Source: Verrucomicrobiaceae bacterium
GTDB lineage: Bacteria; Verrucomicrobiota; Verrucomicrobiia; Verrucomicrobiales; Verrucomicrobiaceae
Assembly (NCBI GenBank): GCA_016795365.1
Contig: JAEUHN010000048.1
Span: 1 to 55,773, forward strand
DNA length: 55,773 nucleotides
Direction of reading: 5' to 3'
Each line of letters begins with the position of its first letter. Within the stretch, counting starts at the first letter, position 1. Shown in pieces: positions 54,668 through 55,773 of the stretch. The position numbers were made by a program, and so were the translations under genes. Under the pieces are notes generated by a model. That model had not been told where the DNA came from and searched no databases. It worked only from the letters and a program-made list of their open reading frames with translations.

Positions 54668-55687
54668 TCACAGATCATCCAGCGGGCTCGTGATCTCCCC
54701 GCGTATCGCCTTGGCCAGCTGCGTGTAAATCTCCGTCGTCCGCACATCCGTATGGCCCAGCAATCCCTGGATGGACCGGATGTCCACCCCGCGCAGGATG
54801 AGATGCGTGGCGAACGAGTGGCGCAGCGTGTGGGCGGTCACGCGTTTCTCGATCTGCGCTAGGCGCGCCGCACGAGTGATCTCTCTGCCAATGCCAATCT
54901 CATGCAGATGATGGCGTCCATGCAGTCCCTTCGCACCATCCACGTAGATCCGACTGGAGGGAAACATCCAGAACCACTGCCAGCTGGTCGATGCCCCTGG
55001 ATACTTGTTCGCCAGCGCATGAGGCAGCCACACACCCGGAATACCCGCCGCCCGATCCTTCTCAAACACAGCACGAACCCGCGATTTGTGCGCCGTCAGC
55101 GCCACCATCAACGATTTGGGCAGGGTGACCACTCGGTCCTTATCCCCCTTCCCACCCCGCACCTCCAGCTTTCCTCCGCTCAGATCCACATCCTTGATGC
55201 GCAGCGGCAAGGCCTCATTCACGCGCAACCCACACCCGTAAAGCAGCTTCACCACCAGCCCCACATCTCCCTCCACGAACTTGAGCAGGTCTGCCGTTTC
55301 CTGCTGTGTGATCACCACTGGCAGCCGCTTCGTTCTTTTGGCCCGTTCAGCATCGATACCCTCCAGGGGCTGCTTCAGCACCTCGTTGTAGAGAAAGACC
55401 AAGGCGTTCAGCGCCTGATTCTGAGACGAGGCCCCCAAGGCCAGATTCTGCGCCAGATGAGTCAGGAATTGGGACACTTCCCCCACGCCCATCTCACCTG
55501 GGTGCCGCTTCCCGTGCCAGAGCACGTAGCGCCGATACCACTGCACATACGTCTCTTCCGTGCGCGGCGACATGTGCCGCCTCCGCAGTGCACCGCGCAA
55601 TTCATGCTCCAGCTTGCCTTTGCTCATGCGCACTATTCCACAGGTAATCTGGTGGCATTGCACGCCTATTTGCGTGCTATTTGACAT
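54668..55687 (-). CDS. intI: Integron integrase (tyrosine recombinase)
   Basis: A 339-residue tyrosine recombinase. Catalytic residues: R155 in GCGLRVNEA, H286 and R289 in AHTLRHSFATH, H312 in LLGHTDVRTT and Y321 in EIYTQL. The extra domain that marks integron integrases is present at residues 221-250 (LPHALANKYPGASTSWQWFWMFPSS), like the IntI1 segment with ALERKYPRAGHSWPWFWVF. It ends ITSPLDDL. ATG at 55687 is preferred (GGTGA 4-5 bases upstream); M21 at 55627 is an alternative. In classical integrons attI and the cassettes would start just right of the window; some spirochaete and planctomycete integrons have the opposite arrangement. Confidence 0.93.
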   Translation of the reverse strand: MSNSTQIGVQCHQITCGIVRMSKGKLEHELRGALRRRHMSPRTEETYVQWYRRYVLWHGKRHPGEMGVGEVSQFLTHLAQNLALGASSQNQALNALVFLYNEVLKQPLEGIDAERAKRTKRLPVVITQQETADLLKFVEGDVGLVVKLLYGCGLRVNEALPLRIKDVDLSGGKLEVRGGKGDKDRVVTLPKSLMVALTAHKSRVRAVFEKDRAAGIPGVWLPHALANKYPGASTSWQWFWMFPSSRIYVDGAKGLHGRHHLHEIGIGREITRAARLAQIEKRVTAHTLRHSFATHLILRGVDIRSIQGLLGHTDVRTTEIYTQLAKAIRGEITSPLDDL

Positions 55688-55758
55688 TTTTCACCAAATT
55701 CCTCGTCATCCTCAGGCCTCTTTGTTAGTTTCTTCGTCACTATTTAACAAAAATGTCA
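55682..55758. promoter_or_regulatory. 10-bp inverted repeat over the integrase start
   Basis: TGACATTTTT (55682-55691) and AAAAATGTCA (55749-55758) are perfect inverted repeats separated by 57 bp. The first covers the integrase start codon; the second lies upstream next to ATTTAAC (55742-55748), which fits the RYYYAAC core of an att site. Possible operator or part of attI; the window ends before this can be tested. Confidence 0.4.
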
Positions 55759-55773
55759 GCTATAAAGATGCTG

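Overview
The window looks like chromosomal DNA from a member of the Verrucomicrobia, probably close to Verrucomicrobiaceae/Prosthecobacter. The evidence is a G+C-rich coding background and a gene set typical of the PVC group: two sulfatase-type proteins, a DUF1592/DUF1588 haem-motif protein, a DUF1501 protein, a Tat-exported Gfo/Idh/MocA protein, DUF885, collagen-like and fibronectin III proteins. kdsB points to a Gram-negative envelope. Most starts have no Shine-Dalgarno sequence and sit behind G-poor C/T/A-rich leaders. The taxon is inferred from gene families, not from a marker gene; no rRNA or tRNA gene was seen.

Layout. 1-4000: the C-terminal end of a GH10-like protein, then a leftward group with a biotin ligase, a cation diffusion facilitator, a DUF937 protein and an alanine-rich protein with twelve 18-residue repeats. 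4160-11850: a Tat-signal FAD oxidoreductase, then a rightward ribose/nucleoside salvage operon (binding lipoprotein, permease, two secreted nucleoside hydrolases, ribokinase) with two lower-G+C genes set between the operon genes and no ABC ATPase gene. 11858-18605: a large DUF1592-type protein, a broken HsdR fragment, a membrane-anchored sulfatase-fold protein with Thr at the nucleophile position, and a C93-like transglutaminase-fold protein. 18909-22046: a LysR regulator divergent from a Gfo/Idh/MocA protein across a clear palindrome, then about 0.85 kb without an intact gene. 22047-33300: threonine dehydrogenase, DUF885 peptidase-like protein, sulfatase with an EF-hand, esterase, M48 protease, membrane pyrophosphatase, coiled-coil protein and a sugar isomerase-like protein. 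33410-42970: two secreted unknowns, kdsB, pyrG, an SDR, aminopeptidase P, an EF-hand esterase, an NlpC/P60-like lipoprotein and metK. 42973-50129: a three-gene operon of zinc-ribbon/membrane proteins, a Dabb protein with a class V aminotransferase, a large secreted protein and a DUF1501 protein. 50130-55773 is accessory in character: small unknown genes, a collagen-like gene with a detached copy of its C-terminus, a fibronectin III protein, heptanucleotide arrays, a 41-bp-period repeat array and an integron integrase at the right edge.

How the genes fit together. The 5686-11851 operon would import nucleosides or ribose, cleave nucleosides outside the cytoplasm and phosphorylate ribose. kdsB and pyrG both serve CTP-dependent LPS precursor synthesis (CMP-Kdo).

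The most unusual structures are the register-keeping heptamer family (CATCCTT and variants) just upstream of pyrG, an SDR gene and the collagen-like gene and as an 18-unit block, and the 41-bp-period array with a 30-bp inverted repeat downstream of the integron integrase. Neither is explained by any feature type I know.
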